This document shows positions 32,961 through 44,721 of a stretch of 64,000 bases of DNA, in pieces (the first letter of the stretch is position 1; each line of letters begins with the position of its first letter). The position numbers and the translations under genes are program-made. The stretch lies in NCBI GenBank assembly GCA_016800925.1, contig JABCPU010000076.1:62001-126000 (forward strand), written 5' to 3'. The notes under the pieces were generated by a model. The model was not told the DNA's origin. It saw nothing but the letters and a program-made list of their open reading frames with translations, and did not search any database. Source of the DNA: Suillus spraguei. Its lineage: Eukaryota > Basidiomycota > Agaricomycetes > Boletales > Suillaceae.

Positions 32961-34696
32961 TGGGGATACATATACTCTTCTGATTACCAATTTTGTTTGT
33001 GCCTTGTTGGAACTCACCACTAGCGAAGCACCGAACTGAGCCAGCAGCCAACACAGAGATTACAGTGTCCATCAATGTCGACTCGAGGAGATGCTGGAAA
33101 TCTCAAATGTGGTGAGATGAACTACTCAATCATGCAGAGATGAACCATCTGGTGAGTGATTCGCTTCTCGTTCATGTACATATACGGGCAGCCCATCGGG
33201 CGGTGTCGTGGGCTAAGGGAGTCCCTTAGCCTACCACACAGTCCATCGGGCGGCCCGGCCTACTTCTGCCAATAAATCCTTACCATTCTCACAGAATCAT
33301 GGATGACACGGCAAGTTGCGTGGATCCAAGAGAATACTCGCCAGCCTGTACTGGATTTCTGCCTTCAAAATTAGGCTTGTCTCCCCTGGTAGCTGTTGCT
33401 CACAGACTAAGTCTAGATTCTATCCCGGTCATTATCATACACTGGTAGCAGGCAAATGTGACATCAGCATCATTTTCTCAGAGCGCAGTCGTGATAACTG
33501 GAAACCTCTTGGAATCTGTAACCAAGTAGTAATCCTTGTTCTGGAAATTCGCGAGAAATCGATGCACAATTCTGCTGAGCACCGTACACACTGCACTGCA
33601 AATACCAGAAAATAAATGACAAAGAAACTTCGCCTCGTTTCTTCTTGCCGACGACTCTATGCAGTCCACGATCGTTAGCAATGCGCGAATTCGACAACAT
33701 ATCCTGAATCATGCCTTCTGCATCGGCACGTTTGGAAGGACCCGATTGAATAGTAATATGATCGTTAACTGAATATCCGTATAAAGAACTGTCACAATCT
33801 AAACATACTATCACAACATCAATGAATAATAAAATACAGACTTTGAAACAAACTGACCAGAGCAAAATTCGCGTGCAGACAATCGAATTTCTCGGTGATC
33901 ATCCATTATACCCCAACAATAAGCTGCCCAGTCACAACTGAACACTACATCACTACCCAGTGTCAACCACGAGAGTTGGAAAATCCGGCAGAAGAAAAAT
34001 TGGTGGCACCATTCATAGGAACACGTCGGGTGTAGGACTTGGACTGCATATGAAAGGGACTACAGATTGGGAAGCAACAGAAGACAAAGAAGTAGAGAGA
34101 TCGCGCGAAGTAACAACATCGATACCTTTGAATGCAACAGACATGTGAACGGAGGGGTGTAACACGCTAGAATGGAATACCGTGAGAATGTATTACTATT
34201 TTAACGAAGTGGAATTTGCGATAATCTACCCAAAGGAATATTTCGAGAGAAAGTACGTCTGGCCATTCTACGTAGAAATTCCGATTTAAAGATTCAAGGC
34301 ACCGGGGCCGTGTGCATGCATGACATATCACCGGCCAAGGACCATGAAATTTCTGATGAGTCCAACTCGAATGGGCATGTGGGCCACAGCAGCTGGCAAG
34401 GCGATGGCCGGTCGAATCTTATTTTCAAACAACTACTGTTCAGAAGTATCGATTTCGAACATCATCTTGGTTACCGACTAGCGACTGTGGGTGCTTGTTG
34501 GCCCCCACACAATTATCAATGGTGGATGATGCTCAATGATATTTTAGTGTTGTTCACACTGCTCACTCTGTCCATCTTGCTGGAGCCAGCTTTTGGGCCA
34601 AGAGTATGAAATTTTGGAAATTGTCAGGTTTACTACATACTAGCACTCTGCCGGGAAAGAGTGAGTACATATTCTCTTGTTGATTAACCTTTTAAA
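32961..34696. other. Unassigned sequence with small hairpin
   Basis: A short hairpin ggctaaggga-g-tcccttagcc lies near 33211, between two copies of catcgggcgg. A minus-strand frame 33865-33470 (131 codons, with D-V-V-I-V-C-L-D-C-D-S) and a plus frame 34310-34609 with a hydrophobic tail have no recognised family. I see no convincing gene. Confidence 0.35.
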
Positions 34697-34960
34697 GGTA
34701 GGTTTGCTATATCCGCAGCCTTTCCTTTAAACACCTATTTGCTCTGTGGCACCTCCAATTTTGTCAGCATGACCTTGGTGTACAACTCCTACCTCAGCAT
34801 GACACGGCAGACTGAGGGGCAGACTTGTTTGATAATTCAACTGGACTTCCCAGGGCAACAACAATAAAGTGATCAATTGCACCCAAGGTTTCGAAAAGGA
34901 CACATTGTTCACACGAGATACATCTATATCTGTGGAATATCAAAATTGTCTGAGCCGGCC
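34697..34960 (+). pseudogene. Zinc-finger family relic (middle part)
   Basis: gtaggtttgctatatccgcagcctttccttt resembles the phase-1 intron of the family, followed by ggcacctcc...gtgtacaactcctacctcagcatgacac, which matches the exon after it in copies D and H. The fingers are not recognisable. Confidence 0.5.
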
Positions 34961-35476
34961 GTAGAGATGCGTGCGCCCCCAAATAGATATTTATCTAGCT
35001 CTTTCCACCTATGTATTTCGATTCTACTGCTTATTTTTCTATTGAAAGCCGTCAAAAATATGCGCATAGGAGTGCACTTGAACTCAGATGACGTGCCCAG
35101 CCGCTGAGTCACAGCTTCAAGTCGCCAAGCCTCTCTGAGGACTAATGTTGATGTCGAAGTACTGAAATCGTTGATTTGTCGTTGAACGATGTTGAATATC
35201 CTCTTCGTTATGTACTGTCAATAGCAGATCCTGGAACATGCAGAACAGAATAGCATCATGTAGTGCGCCAAACTATAATTTTGACAGGTAAGCTTGTCTA
35301 CCAACGTTGAACTTTGAATATGTAACATCGACCCGTCAAGGTATAATGCATGAGAGTAAGCAAGATTTTTACAAAATTATATCTGGAATCCCGGCGGGTG
35401 ATTATATTCTTGTCTTTGGTTTATTGAATATACAGTTGAAACTTGAATTATACGGGGCCCGGTCGATATAGGGCTA

Positions 35477-35795
35477 TACCCACCCTGGCACTTGGGATGT
35501 TTTCCTGTATCCTCTGGCGCCCTGTTGGCCACTAGGACAGTCGCTAATGCCCCTGAACTCGGAATTCTGCATCGAATGGAGTCACAACCTAAACCGTTTA
35601 AGTCGCGGGTCTGTCTTCACCAGTGGCAGTCCTTCATGGATCTCTATACCCATTCTGGCACTTGGATGTTTTCCTGCATCCTCTGGCGCCCTGTTGGCCA
35701 CTAGGACAGTCGCTGATGTTCCTGAACTCGAAATTCTGCATCGAATGGAGTCGTTGGTCTGTCTTCACCAGTGGCAGTTCTTCATAGATCTCGAT
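35477..35795 (+). repeat. Tandem duplication, ~165-bp unit
   Basis: The unit tggcacttgggatgtttt...ctctggcgccctgttggcc...ctgcatcgaatggagtc...gtcttcaccagtggcag is present twice in a row, the second lacking about 20 bp. Confidence 0.8.
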
Positions 35796-35953
35796 TGAAA
35801 GTGAGTTTCCGGTTATTTGGCTGTGGTCTGATCATTACATCGCTATGAAAATGGAATTCTTCTACACCCTAAGTTCTGCAAATAGATTATATTAACCCTG
35901 CCATGGATGCCGCCAAGAAAGCACATATAATCTCTTGGGCGCCTCAAGCTGGG

Positions 35954-35959
35954 TATAAA
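35954..35959 (+). promoter_or_regulatory. TATA box of copy G
   Basis: TATAAA 43 nt before the first ATG, in gtataaaggcaag as in copy E. Confidence 0.5.
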
Positions 35960-35996
35960 GGCAAGACCCTCATGAAGGTAGCTAGCAACATTTCGC

Positions 35997-36878
35997 ATGG
36001 ATCATAAAGGGTAAGGATGCTCTAATACACTTCATTGACTTGTGATGAATACATGAGCTTACGCCAGGTACAGATCAACGCCAACAACCATCCTGCCTGC
36101 GTCATCCTCGCAGTCAGGACATGCCCCTGAACAAGGTTCAATGAGAGCAATCCTGCAATCATGTCTCGAGTGTCTTGAACAACTCAATGGCATGATAGAT
36201 TATGTCCATGAAGAAACACTCAGGCTAGAAATAATGGAGGTCCACGCTCGCTTTACAGAGCTTCTTGCCAGCTGCCAGTCACAAGTCACCATCGAGGATT
36301 CCAGTGGATGGGATAGCTCCGTTGACATCCAAGCAATCAGCAGGGATGGAACTCAAACCATCACGCCAGTTGTACTTGATGAGCCCGGTGCTATTACACC
36401 GTTGTTCACTCCACCCAACCATTTCCTCTTGCTGGAGTCACTAGGATCTGTCAGGGTCATGGGACCGCCGCCAGAGCCTGGTGGTCAACTTTCCCAAGGT
36501 ACATTCGCCACGCTCAGTCTTTCAAATGCTTACTATGCGCAACCAGATTTATTGCTCCGCAATGCCTCCGGTCTCATCAGCCATGAGCTCAGTGTGCAAC
36601 CCTTCCTAACTCAGCACAGCACATACTCTGAGGAACACATACCGCCAGGCTGTTCAGCCAGACGTGACCAACGACTCCCTTCCTCTATTATGCAGAGCAG
36701 TCAAGAGAAAATGAAGTGTGCTTGGTACGGGTGCTGGAAGTTCGTCAAGAAGGGTAATCTCACTCGCCATGTGAACGAGATACATTTGCGGAAGATCAAG
36801 GCTGTCTGCACCAGATGTAGAAAAGAGTTCACGCGCCCATATCTAAAGAAGAACCATATCTGCCGGATCAAAATGTAG
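35997..36878 (+). CDS. C2H2 zinc-finger family protein (copy G), intact
   Basis: Exon 1 is 35997-36010 (14 nt, M-D-H-K), intron 36011-36067 (57 nt), exon 2 36068-36878: 274 aa if read through. A 48-nt GT-AG segment (36499-36546) sits exactly where the other copies have their phase-1 intron. It is a multiple of three with no stop, so both spliced and retained forms are open. Domains: helix region (LQSCLECLEQLNGMI, E-L-L-A-S-C-Q-S), a Pro-rich middle, and fingers CAWYGC...RHVNEIH and CTRCRKEF...NHIC. No lesions are visible. This is one of the best candidates for an active member. Confidence 0.75.
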
Positions 36879-37829
36879 AATAATCTTACACCCCCCAATT
36901 TGACTGCCTTTGTTTCGAGATTTTTCGAACCATTATTTCGAGAACTGTTCCGTGGGATCCGAAGTTTCCCTCGCTGAAAGCCCCAGAGTTATATGTGGGG
37001 GGATTCCATAGAGTAGCTCAAAGGTGGTGTATTGCAAATGACGTTGGAATAGTGAAGTTATTTATATATATTGTGAAAAACAGATTCAGACTTACTGCGA
37101 CGATAATAGTATTTGTTCTTGTCATCGTGAGATAGGGACATGGCTAAACACACCACACGGAAAAGCCTCCAAAGCCAACCAGGCTACAGGAAGGCCGATG
37201 CGACAGGATTAGGTGCGCTTCCACCTGCCAGTTCAGCGCAATACCTGACTATAGTTCGGTTCGTTAGGACAACAGACTGGCGAATTCAAGAACTGACAAG
37301 CACGCAAACGTATAGTCAAGTAGTGATGAGATACGCATGCTAGCAGAGGACGAGGCCCCGGGCCTCCGGATATCATCCATAATGGCAATGGGTTCATTAG
37401 TACTAGCTGCATGAGCATCATGATTAATTCTTATCAAGAGGAATAGCCTCGCACGTCATATCAATGAAATACATAAGCGGAAAATTAAAGCTCGTTCTGC
37501 TGGCGCGGAGGTCCCTCGACTCAGCAGTTGTCGAGCGATGCCTTAGATTCGTCGTCGACTATCGCAAACACCGAATTCAAACGTCAGACGCCGTTCTTGG
37601 AGTCCAACAGGACCTCTCAACTGCTACCAATGAGGGATCTGATTCTATAGGCCTGGATTCGTCCGTTATCTTGAGGTCATTGATTCAGTCAGAAGGGATG
37701 AAGAACCGGAGGAACCTGTTAGATCATCTGGACAGAATGCGAAGACTTACAAGACACCTAAAAGGAGTCTTCACTTCGACGAGGCCGAAGAGGCATCAAG
37801 CGAAAGGAGAGATTGAAGATGAGTCCAGT
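36879..37829. other. No gene recognised apart from a zinc-finger scrap
   Basis: Frames at 37140-37343 and 37464-37955 have no recognised domain. The latter starts inside the zinc-finger scrap at 37437-37503. Confidence 0.35.
37437..37503 (+). pseudogene. Zinc-finger family scrap
   Basis: Reads N-S-L-A-R-H-I-N-E-I-H-K-R-K-I-K-A-R, the inter-finger segment of the family, with no cysteines on either side. About 66 bp only. Confidence 0.6.
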
Positions 37830-39290
37830 GAATCGGGATGGAGGGTGGAGAATATGGGATGGCTTTGTGTCGTGATAGATAACATGAAGGATGCGAATTC
37901 AGGGTGTAGACTGGGTGTAGTACCAAACAGCAGGTGGATATTGCAAAGTAGGTGAGCACTCGTGCAGAGTGGAGGGAATGGCACGGGAGTGTGCTAGTCT
38001 CTTCGGATAATAAACGAATAGAGATAGTCGCTCCTTCAAGCTTCAAGCTGCGGGCGTGCGCGTAAGCAGGCGCTGATCAAATTTCAATCATGTCGATCGT
38101 AAATGTCGTCGTATCATATCGATCGTATGTGATATCATTGATTCCATTAACTGCTCGATCAAAAGGAAATCTCTGAAAGAAGCGACATGCAATTTGATAT
38201 AAGGAAGCCATGGGAATCAAGATAACGGTGCCGAGGTGCATGACGAGCAATTTGATCGGCAACATGGCTGTGCTTGTATAGAAGATTGTAAAAGCATGAT
38301 TCCTAGTTGCTATGATAATGATGGGTTTGCTGTGTGTCGCTGCGTGGTGAGATGCTAGTGTCTGGATGTCAAGACCCGAGAAAGCCAGTAGTTTATTCCT
38401 TTCTCGCATGAGAATTCGTCTACGTAGAAAGCAGTCAGCGTTCTTGAAGAATTTAGGAGTAAAAAACCCACAGGCTTGTCCGTTGTACTGGTGGGGCTAA
38501 AGTTGTCCATCTTGCAAGGCCTCCAAACTTGCATGATCTGATCGAAGGTCTTCCAGGCTTCATAGTGGTCGTATAGCAGACACGTCTCATGTCCCCGCCG
38601 GAGTTGGCAATATTCAGGTATGTGCTTTGAATAGTTCGTTTGTGTTAAAGGCCCTTCACAGCATACCGATACGCTCACTCACCTTCCATCTGAACTCCAA
38701 CCGAATGTCAATGCACTGTCCTCACCCCGCTTCCTACTTGAGCTTGCCGTTGAGTGACAATGCTATGGTACGCACTCCCTTCCAGACCTCTCCAACCCTT
38801 GTGTTGCTCTCCAAATACCAACTCGAGGAGAACCATCTGCTGAACTTGTAATGATCCAGCGTCCACTGTCGGCGGCATCATTCAGTCCTTTTATCTTTTG
38901 GACGAGGTGCACTCACTTATGTTTATGTTTCGTATTTCGCAACAGCAAGAGAACGCGTGGTTTCTGTTTCGGAGAGGAACAAATTCGCCTCCCTTTGAAA
39001 TTGTACGAATGATATCAGTCACTCACAGGTACTTCACTTGTACTACGGCCAAGAATTCGAAAGCTACGACAGATTGCATATTTTGTTCAATGTAGGGTCG
39101 AGTGAGAAGAGATATCGCAAACACGACCCGAATGATTGAATCACAAGGTAGATGGAGTCAAACTTCAGGGAAATTGTCGAGACCATAACGATCTTTGAAT
39201 GGACTTCGAAGCCAAGATGCCACGGAGAAAAAGAGTTTAACTAAAATCTCACGGGTGGCGGCAGAATAGACCATGATAATCATGGTACCG
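37830..39290 (-). pseudogene. Degenerate WD40-repeat protein gene, copy M2
   Basis: Strong match to 5170-6640. The minus strand near 38870-38690 reads R-W-I-I-T-S-S-A-D-G-S, the WD40 signature, then shifts frame. Near 38409-38160 it encodes L-L-A-F-S-G-L-D-I and a hydrophobic stretch (L-P-I-K-L-L-V-M-H-L). Stops interrupt all frames. Confidence 0.55.
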
Positions 39291-41032
39291 AGCGGTGGTT
39301 GCTGTGATCATGAGAATAAAACCTGTACTCAAGTTGCAGTGTACACCATGACGTTGTCTTCTGATGGAAAGAAACCTGGAAGGACGGACCAGTTCTTAAT
39401 GTCGCCACCTGAATAGTATATGATATCATGGCCTGACTTGACTCATCTGAGATATCTTACTTATTGTAGTAGTACTATGAGTCAATTGACCGCCCTGGAC
39501 GGTTGAAACGTTGATAAATATTGATCGTTCCTGGCACTGCTGCAGCTGTCCCCTCCCAAGCACTCATCTCCCTTCACAGAATACAATGATATGAAAACAT
39601 TTCCAGGCGATGTTGGCTCACCTATGCGGTTGTACCACTAGCAGCTATTTTCCTCTGGATATAGCCTCACACAACGGATCATCCTTGTATCAAGTCCTGC
39701 CAAATATGACAGCGCCTCACAACAGTACTTAAAAGCTTGCTGCTGGTCTCGAATCTTAACCGCGTCGTTTTCGAGTTGCGTCAAAGTAGGCTAAATTCTA
39801 CTTCAACGAAATGGCATTCATGTTGCAGAACTTACAGCCTGAGGTGTAGGCAAAAATGCAGTGTGACCAGTACTAGTGTGAACCTTCCTTCTCATCATAC
39901 GCGTCGTGATCTACCAATGACTTTTAACTCCGTTTTCACTGCTGCAGGGATTACATTGAATTATGCTGTAGCATTATTCACATGCGACCAACACAACATG
40001 TGCCATACAGCGGTGTTAATTAACAGAACAGACTATTGCCGCATGTCATATCTATTGAACGTTCGTACTGCCATCATTCCGGATACGTAACAAGCAAGAG
40101 TCAGTGATTGCAAGCTCCTTGGCATGTGATTACAAGGCTTGTCTGATATACAAGACGAATTCATTTCTATACTGATACATCAAATTTCGGATCCAATGAC
40201 AAGCATGTCTGGAGATGCCGAGGCTTGACATGGATATCTTATGTACGGCGATAGCGAACTGATGATACCGTGGCATGACTGCCTGCACGATAAAACCTAG
40301 CATAAATGAGAACGAGAACTAAAAATATAAATGAATGTAGTCCTGGTATGCGATCCATTTAAAAGAGAAATTATCAACGGTGAGTCAAGTGCATCCTCAG
40401 CATAAAACATGCCAGTAATCAATCCATCCGATAAGGACTTCCGCTACTGTTGATGCATTAAATTATGGTCGTCATGGAAGTATCGGCCAGAATGCCATCG
40501 AGCAAAGGCAGACGGTAACTGCCAGGTCCGATGGATAACGACACAGGTCGAGGATGATCGTCTATGTTTGGACACCGGCCACTGGATAATGCTCAACCTC
40601 CTCAATGTGGAATGGCAATACCACCAAATAGGGCAGGGTCCTTTTTTGTTACAACGAACGTCTTGATGGAGAAGGTTGACGTAAATTCATCGCGATGGAG
40701 GCCATCTGAATGGAACCACCACCAGTGGTAGCCAACATAGTCCGACAAGTTCATAATAGTGCCTGTGGCAGTATACTTCTAAGTCATGCCGACTTCTACA
40801 TGAACTCGCGGTATTCTGATCCTAGGAGTGCCCCGGAATGTGGACCAGTTAAATCAATAAGGTTCGAAGTGGTAAGCAGTGATTCCGCTGTGCTGTGAAA
40901 CGCTTCATTTCCAAGAAAACTTGCCAACTGATCCCACGCACATTGCAACACGAGGCCGAACCGCAATGAATTACCTATTGCATCAAGTATCCAGACGCCC
41001 GCCAGACATGCCATGGGGGATGGAGCATATAG
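39291..41032. other. No gene recognised
   Basis: About 1.7 kb with only short frames (39737-40090, 40796-41014) lacking motifs. I see nothing to name except the TATA box at its end. Confidence 0.4.
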
Positions 41033-41039
41033 TATAAAA
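41033..41039 (+). promoter_or_regulatory. TATA box of copy H
   Basis: TATAAAA in atagtataaaagtctc. A 5'UTR intron is likely between gtatctgatc (near 41087) and the AG at 41133-41134, directly before the ATG. Confidence 0.5.
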
Positions 41040-41134
41040 GTCTCAAGGTGACACTCCAGTTTTCCAACTCTCGCAGAGGATAACAGGTATCTGATCGCAT
41101 TTACACCGCTTCGCTTATCGCCTAGAGTCTACAG

Positions 41135-42162
41135 ATGGTCAGCTTACGCGTCAGTCGTAGGCGAAGACGCGAGCGCACCATGAATCCATCGATGCCAAAA
41201 AAACCGTTGTCCTCGCAGCTAGGACAGACCCCTGACCAACATTCGATGAGACTAGTCCTGCAGTCATGTCTTGAGCGCCTCGACAGGTTAGACTGTCGCG
41301 TGCATGAGGAAATCCAAGAGGTCCGCAGCATCTTTAGGAATCTCCTTGACAACTGCCAGTCAGATGTCACAAAGGAGGGTTCGGGTGGATGTGACAGCAC
41401 CGTCGACTCCCAAGCAGGACTCGATGGCCTCAATGCTATTCCAGCACTCATGTCTTCACACGATCACTGCTTCATGCCACTGCTAGCACCCCATAGAACA
41501 TCGTTCGGGGTCATGCGGTCGCTATCAGAGGGTACAGGTCCTACCCAGAGTGAGTTTGCTGTATACACAGCCATTTCCTTCAAACACTTATCGTGTAAGA
41601 ACAGGCCTATTGCCACATGGAACTTACAATTCCGCCGGCTATGGACCCATTCAATCTTCCCTAACTCGGCCTCAGTACAGCATGTACTCTGAGAGCTTTA
41701 CAGCACTCCATGACCTGCATGTTACGGAATCTTCGTCAGAGGGTGCAGATCTCCGCCCTGGTCAACTTTTACAAGGTTAATTAGCTATTATTCACAGTTT
41801 CTCTTAGAAAATTTACCCGTATCACTAGACTCATCACTCCGTGGCACGTCCAATTCCGTCCACGAGTCTACTGCACAACCTTTCCAGGGCATTTATTTCG
41901 ATGAGCATGTTCTATCAAGTTCTTCAGCCAGACCGACGAACAACCGCATGTCCCCATTGTGCAGGCTAACAAAGTAAAGGACAAAGTAAAATGCACCTGG
42001 AACGGGTGTTCGGCACTCGTCAACAAGGATAACCTCACTCGTCACATCAAAGAGGTGCACGAGGGGCAGATCAAGGCTGTTTGTGCAGGCTGCAGAAGAG
42101 AGTTCAAGCGCCCGTATCAGCTGAATGAGCATATCCTTCGGTCTAGATGTGGTAAATCTTAG
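41135..42162 (+). pseudogene. C2H2 zinc-finger family gene (copy H), one frameshift
   Basis: Exons 41135-41549, 41605-41775 and 41829-42162 join with phase-1 introns of 55 and 53 nt. The second of these exons (171 nt, symmetric) is additional to the usual pattern. The start has a basic run (S-R-R-R-R-R-E-R), then LQSCLERLDRLD. The fingers CTWNGC...RHIKEVH and CAGCRREF are complete, but their frame is +1 relative to the exon start. The shift lies near 41925-41945 (agaccgacgaacaacc against agacgcgaccaacc in copy E). Either the copy is broken or there is an unseen splice. Confidence 0.6.
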
Positions 42163-44179
42163 ATTGTTTCTTGTATAACAAAGTCGCTGCCTAGTCATGA
42201 TTGTATTGATATAGATTGGATATATGTGTCTAAGTACTCACAATATTCCGAATGAAAAATATTTGATCTAGGGGATACCGGTGTTCGCTTACTACAAGGC
42301 CATATTGGTGACCGGAAGTTCACCCTTGACTTCCTTCGCTATTCAAAGGAGGCTGAGACAGGAAAATCCCTAGAGGTGGATGAGGAGATCTCAAAGGAAC
42401 AGGAAAGGCGATGCGGCCTTGTTTGCAACGTCAAGAGGTGTCGCATGCATTTTCAGAGGAGTTCTACAATAGAAAATAAACCATGCTATTAGACACAATG
42501 TGAATGTAATGAAAATGCTCGAACCTTGCCATTTTTACTGGGATGAATTGACGCGGAGCCAACTTAAGACTACTGCCGGATAGATCGTTCTGTGCCTCTC
42601 GTACCACTAACATTGCTGCCCGTCCAAAAATTGGTGCGTGCTTGGGCGGCCGGATGCCCTGTCCACAACTATTGCCACATGGCTAAATGGTGTGCACTCC
42701 ACGGCAAACTCGGTGGAGATTCCTGATAGCAAGGATCTGGATAGTTTGACGTTAGACGTTCGTGGCGTAGAAACTAATGTTTCAGAAACGATGGAATACA
42801 CAGGTAAAGTTTGACATTCAAGACTTCTGCCTGAGGTTGCACGGGGGATAGTGAACGGGTCTATTATGACATATTTCAGTTTTTTATTTCAGACTCGAAA
42901 AACTCACCTGACTTTTAGGGAGAATAATGGGAACCACGATCAGGTCATGGGTCGACCAGTCTTGTCAATGCTACGGGAAATCGTCCCACTGCAAGTTCGT
43001 ACTTCCCACACACAGGTTAGAATAGCTGATATTATTCCTGTGTTCACTTTATGATTTCCTGAGACCGACGATGATGGCTTCTCATAGGCGAATCCTTGTA
43101 ACAGGATTAAGCATCGTCGCGGCCTGTTCTGATTATGTAATTGATTATTCATCAGTAATTGAGTCAGTTCACGCTGCTCGATGAATTATATAGCGAGTCT
43201 GGGGGTCTCAGATTGATTCACAAGTGTCTCTAAGATAGTTCCTACTCCCTGCCCATTGAGACTTATCTGCCTCAATCATTTCACCTCGGATATTGCTTGG
43301 AAAAACCCTCAGTTCTCAACCTTTGCCACCGCATCAAGGACTCCGGCTAAGTTGATGGTTCACTACCGTCGTCATCAAAACAACATTGAGCATGCCGCTT
43401 GGAACGGAGCTAGATACAGGTTCGTGATTGTTGGAGGAGATGAGGTTGCTGAAGGGTGGTATCCAGAGGATGGTCGATTATTATGCCAGCCAAATCTGAG
43501 ATAGCTCACAATTTTATCAGTTGCAGGCCGGGAGTATCAGACTTGTGACCCATAGCAAACTTTGGATGGTGGGATACGCACGGAGGAAGAGCACCGAACA
43601 GCGTGTAAATATTCAAGAGGAGGTGAGTAGTAGGAAATGGGACGCACCCCAGGAGTGTGTGGGAGGGGCCAATAGCAGGGACCATATTGATCATTAGTTG
43701 TATCTGATGACCCGTTTTTCAGGTCTCCATATGTAGCTAATAATATATATAGCCCTCCATGCGAAATCAGTGCGGAGGAAGAGAAGTATGGCTGCGCTAA
43801 CAAAAATCAGGAAACCCCTTAATTCAGTTGCAGGTCGACATTAGCCTGACGTGATCCCCAATTTCCACTGCACACTGGATTGTTCGGGTGTCTGGATATG
43901 TACTCTGTCGCCGGCACGTCCATGATTACGCTCCACAACTAATACGCCTGCAGCATTTTAGAGGGAGAGGAGTTGAGTATGCCAACGACGAACTTCATTA
44001 GCGAATGGCAACTCAGCGGTATGCGTCACACAAAAAGCATATCGAATCTTATTCCAGTTTATCCGCATCGCCTTGTTCATACCTTTCGAGTTCTCCCTAC
44101 TAATTTTAATTACTTCGCACAGATTAGTTGAAGTAGTGGGATCAAGGGGTGCGTTTAAAACAACCTCCTCTGTGAAAAT
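42163..44179. other. Unassigned; possible SDR exon-2 trace
   Basis: Near 42792-42830, cgatggaatacacaggtaaagtttgac resembles the exon 2/intron 2 edge of the SDR gene (cgatggaattacataggtagagtttgac at 45577). Frames at 43256-43504 (plus) and 43803-43537 (minus) are unrecognised. Confidence 0.3.
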
Positions 44180-44400
44180 TTACATTTCGGTCAGGCAGAT
44201 GAGGTCCCTTTTCAAATACGGGCGCGTGAATTCCCTATACGTGCCGATCATCCCGTCATGTTGTCGGTCAAGGTACAAGACACGAGTACAATGTCAGTGT
44301 CATTGAATCTTTATCATGGACCTGCCTTGACTGCGACGAAGGCATCGATGGGGTGTCTTTCAGCGTCGATCTAGACCTTTGACCTAAATTCATGGTAAGC
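44180..44400 (-). pseudogene. Zinc-finger family copy with internal deletion
   Basis: On the minus strand the family N-terminus (S-T-P-S-M-P-S-S-Q-S) runs to G-T-Y-R-E and jumps directly into the end of the last finger (E-F-T-R-P-Y-L-K-R). The two parts meet at agggaattcac, a string common to both sites, pointing to a deletion between short homologies. Frame is lost upstream of the joint. Confidence 0.65.
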
Positions 44401-44721
44401 TCGTTTTAATCCTCAGTCAGTGATGCGTGATGCAAGCTTACTTGTGCAAAGGCTCAGGCATGATATGTTGGTTCAGAATGCTGAGACTGGCTCCTCGCGG
44501 ATTCTAGGTGGTATGGGAAGGTACGAACGTGAGTTACTTGCTAGCTTTTGTGATATTCCTATTTTGCGATCTCCCTCAAGGTTATCCAACGTTATCGCAC
44601 GTAATCGTTGTACTACAGAACTCACCACATATATCTTGCATGTGTCAGCTGTTTACTTACTGTCATCATGCTGTATTGGCATGAACCACGATCTTGTATT
44701 TCATTCATTCATAGTAATTAT

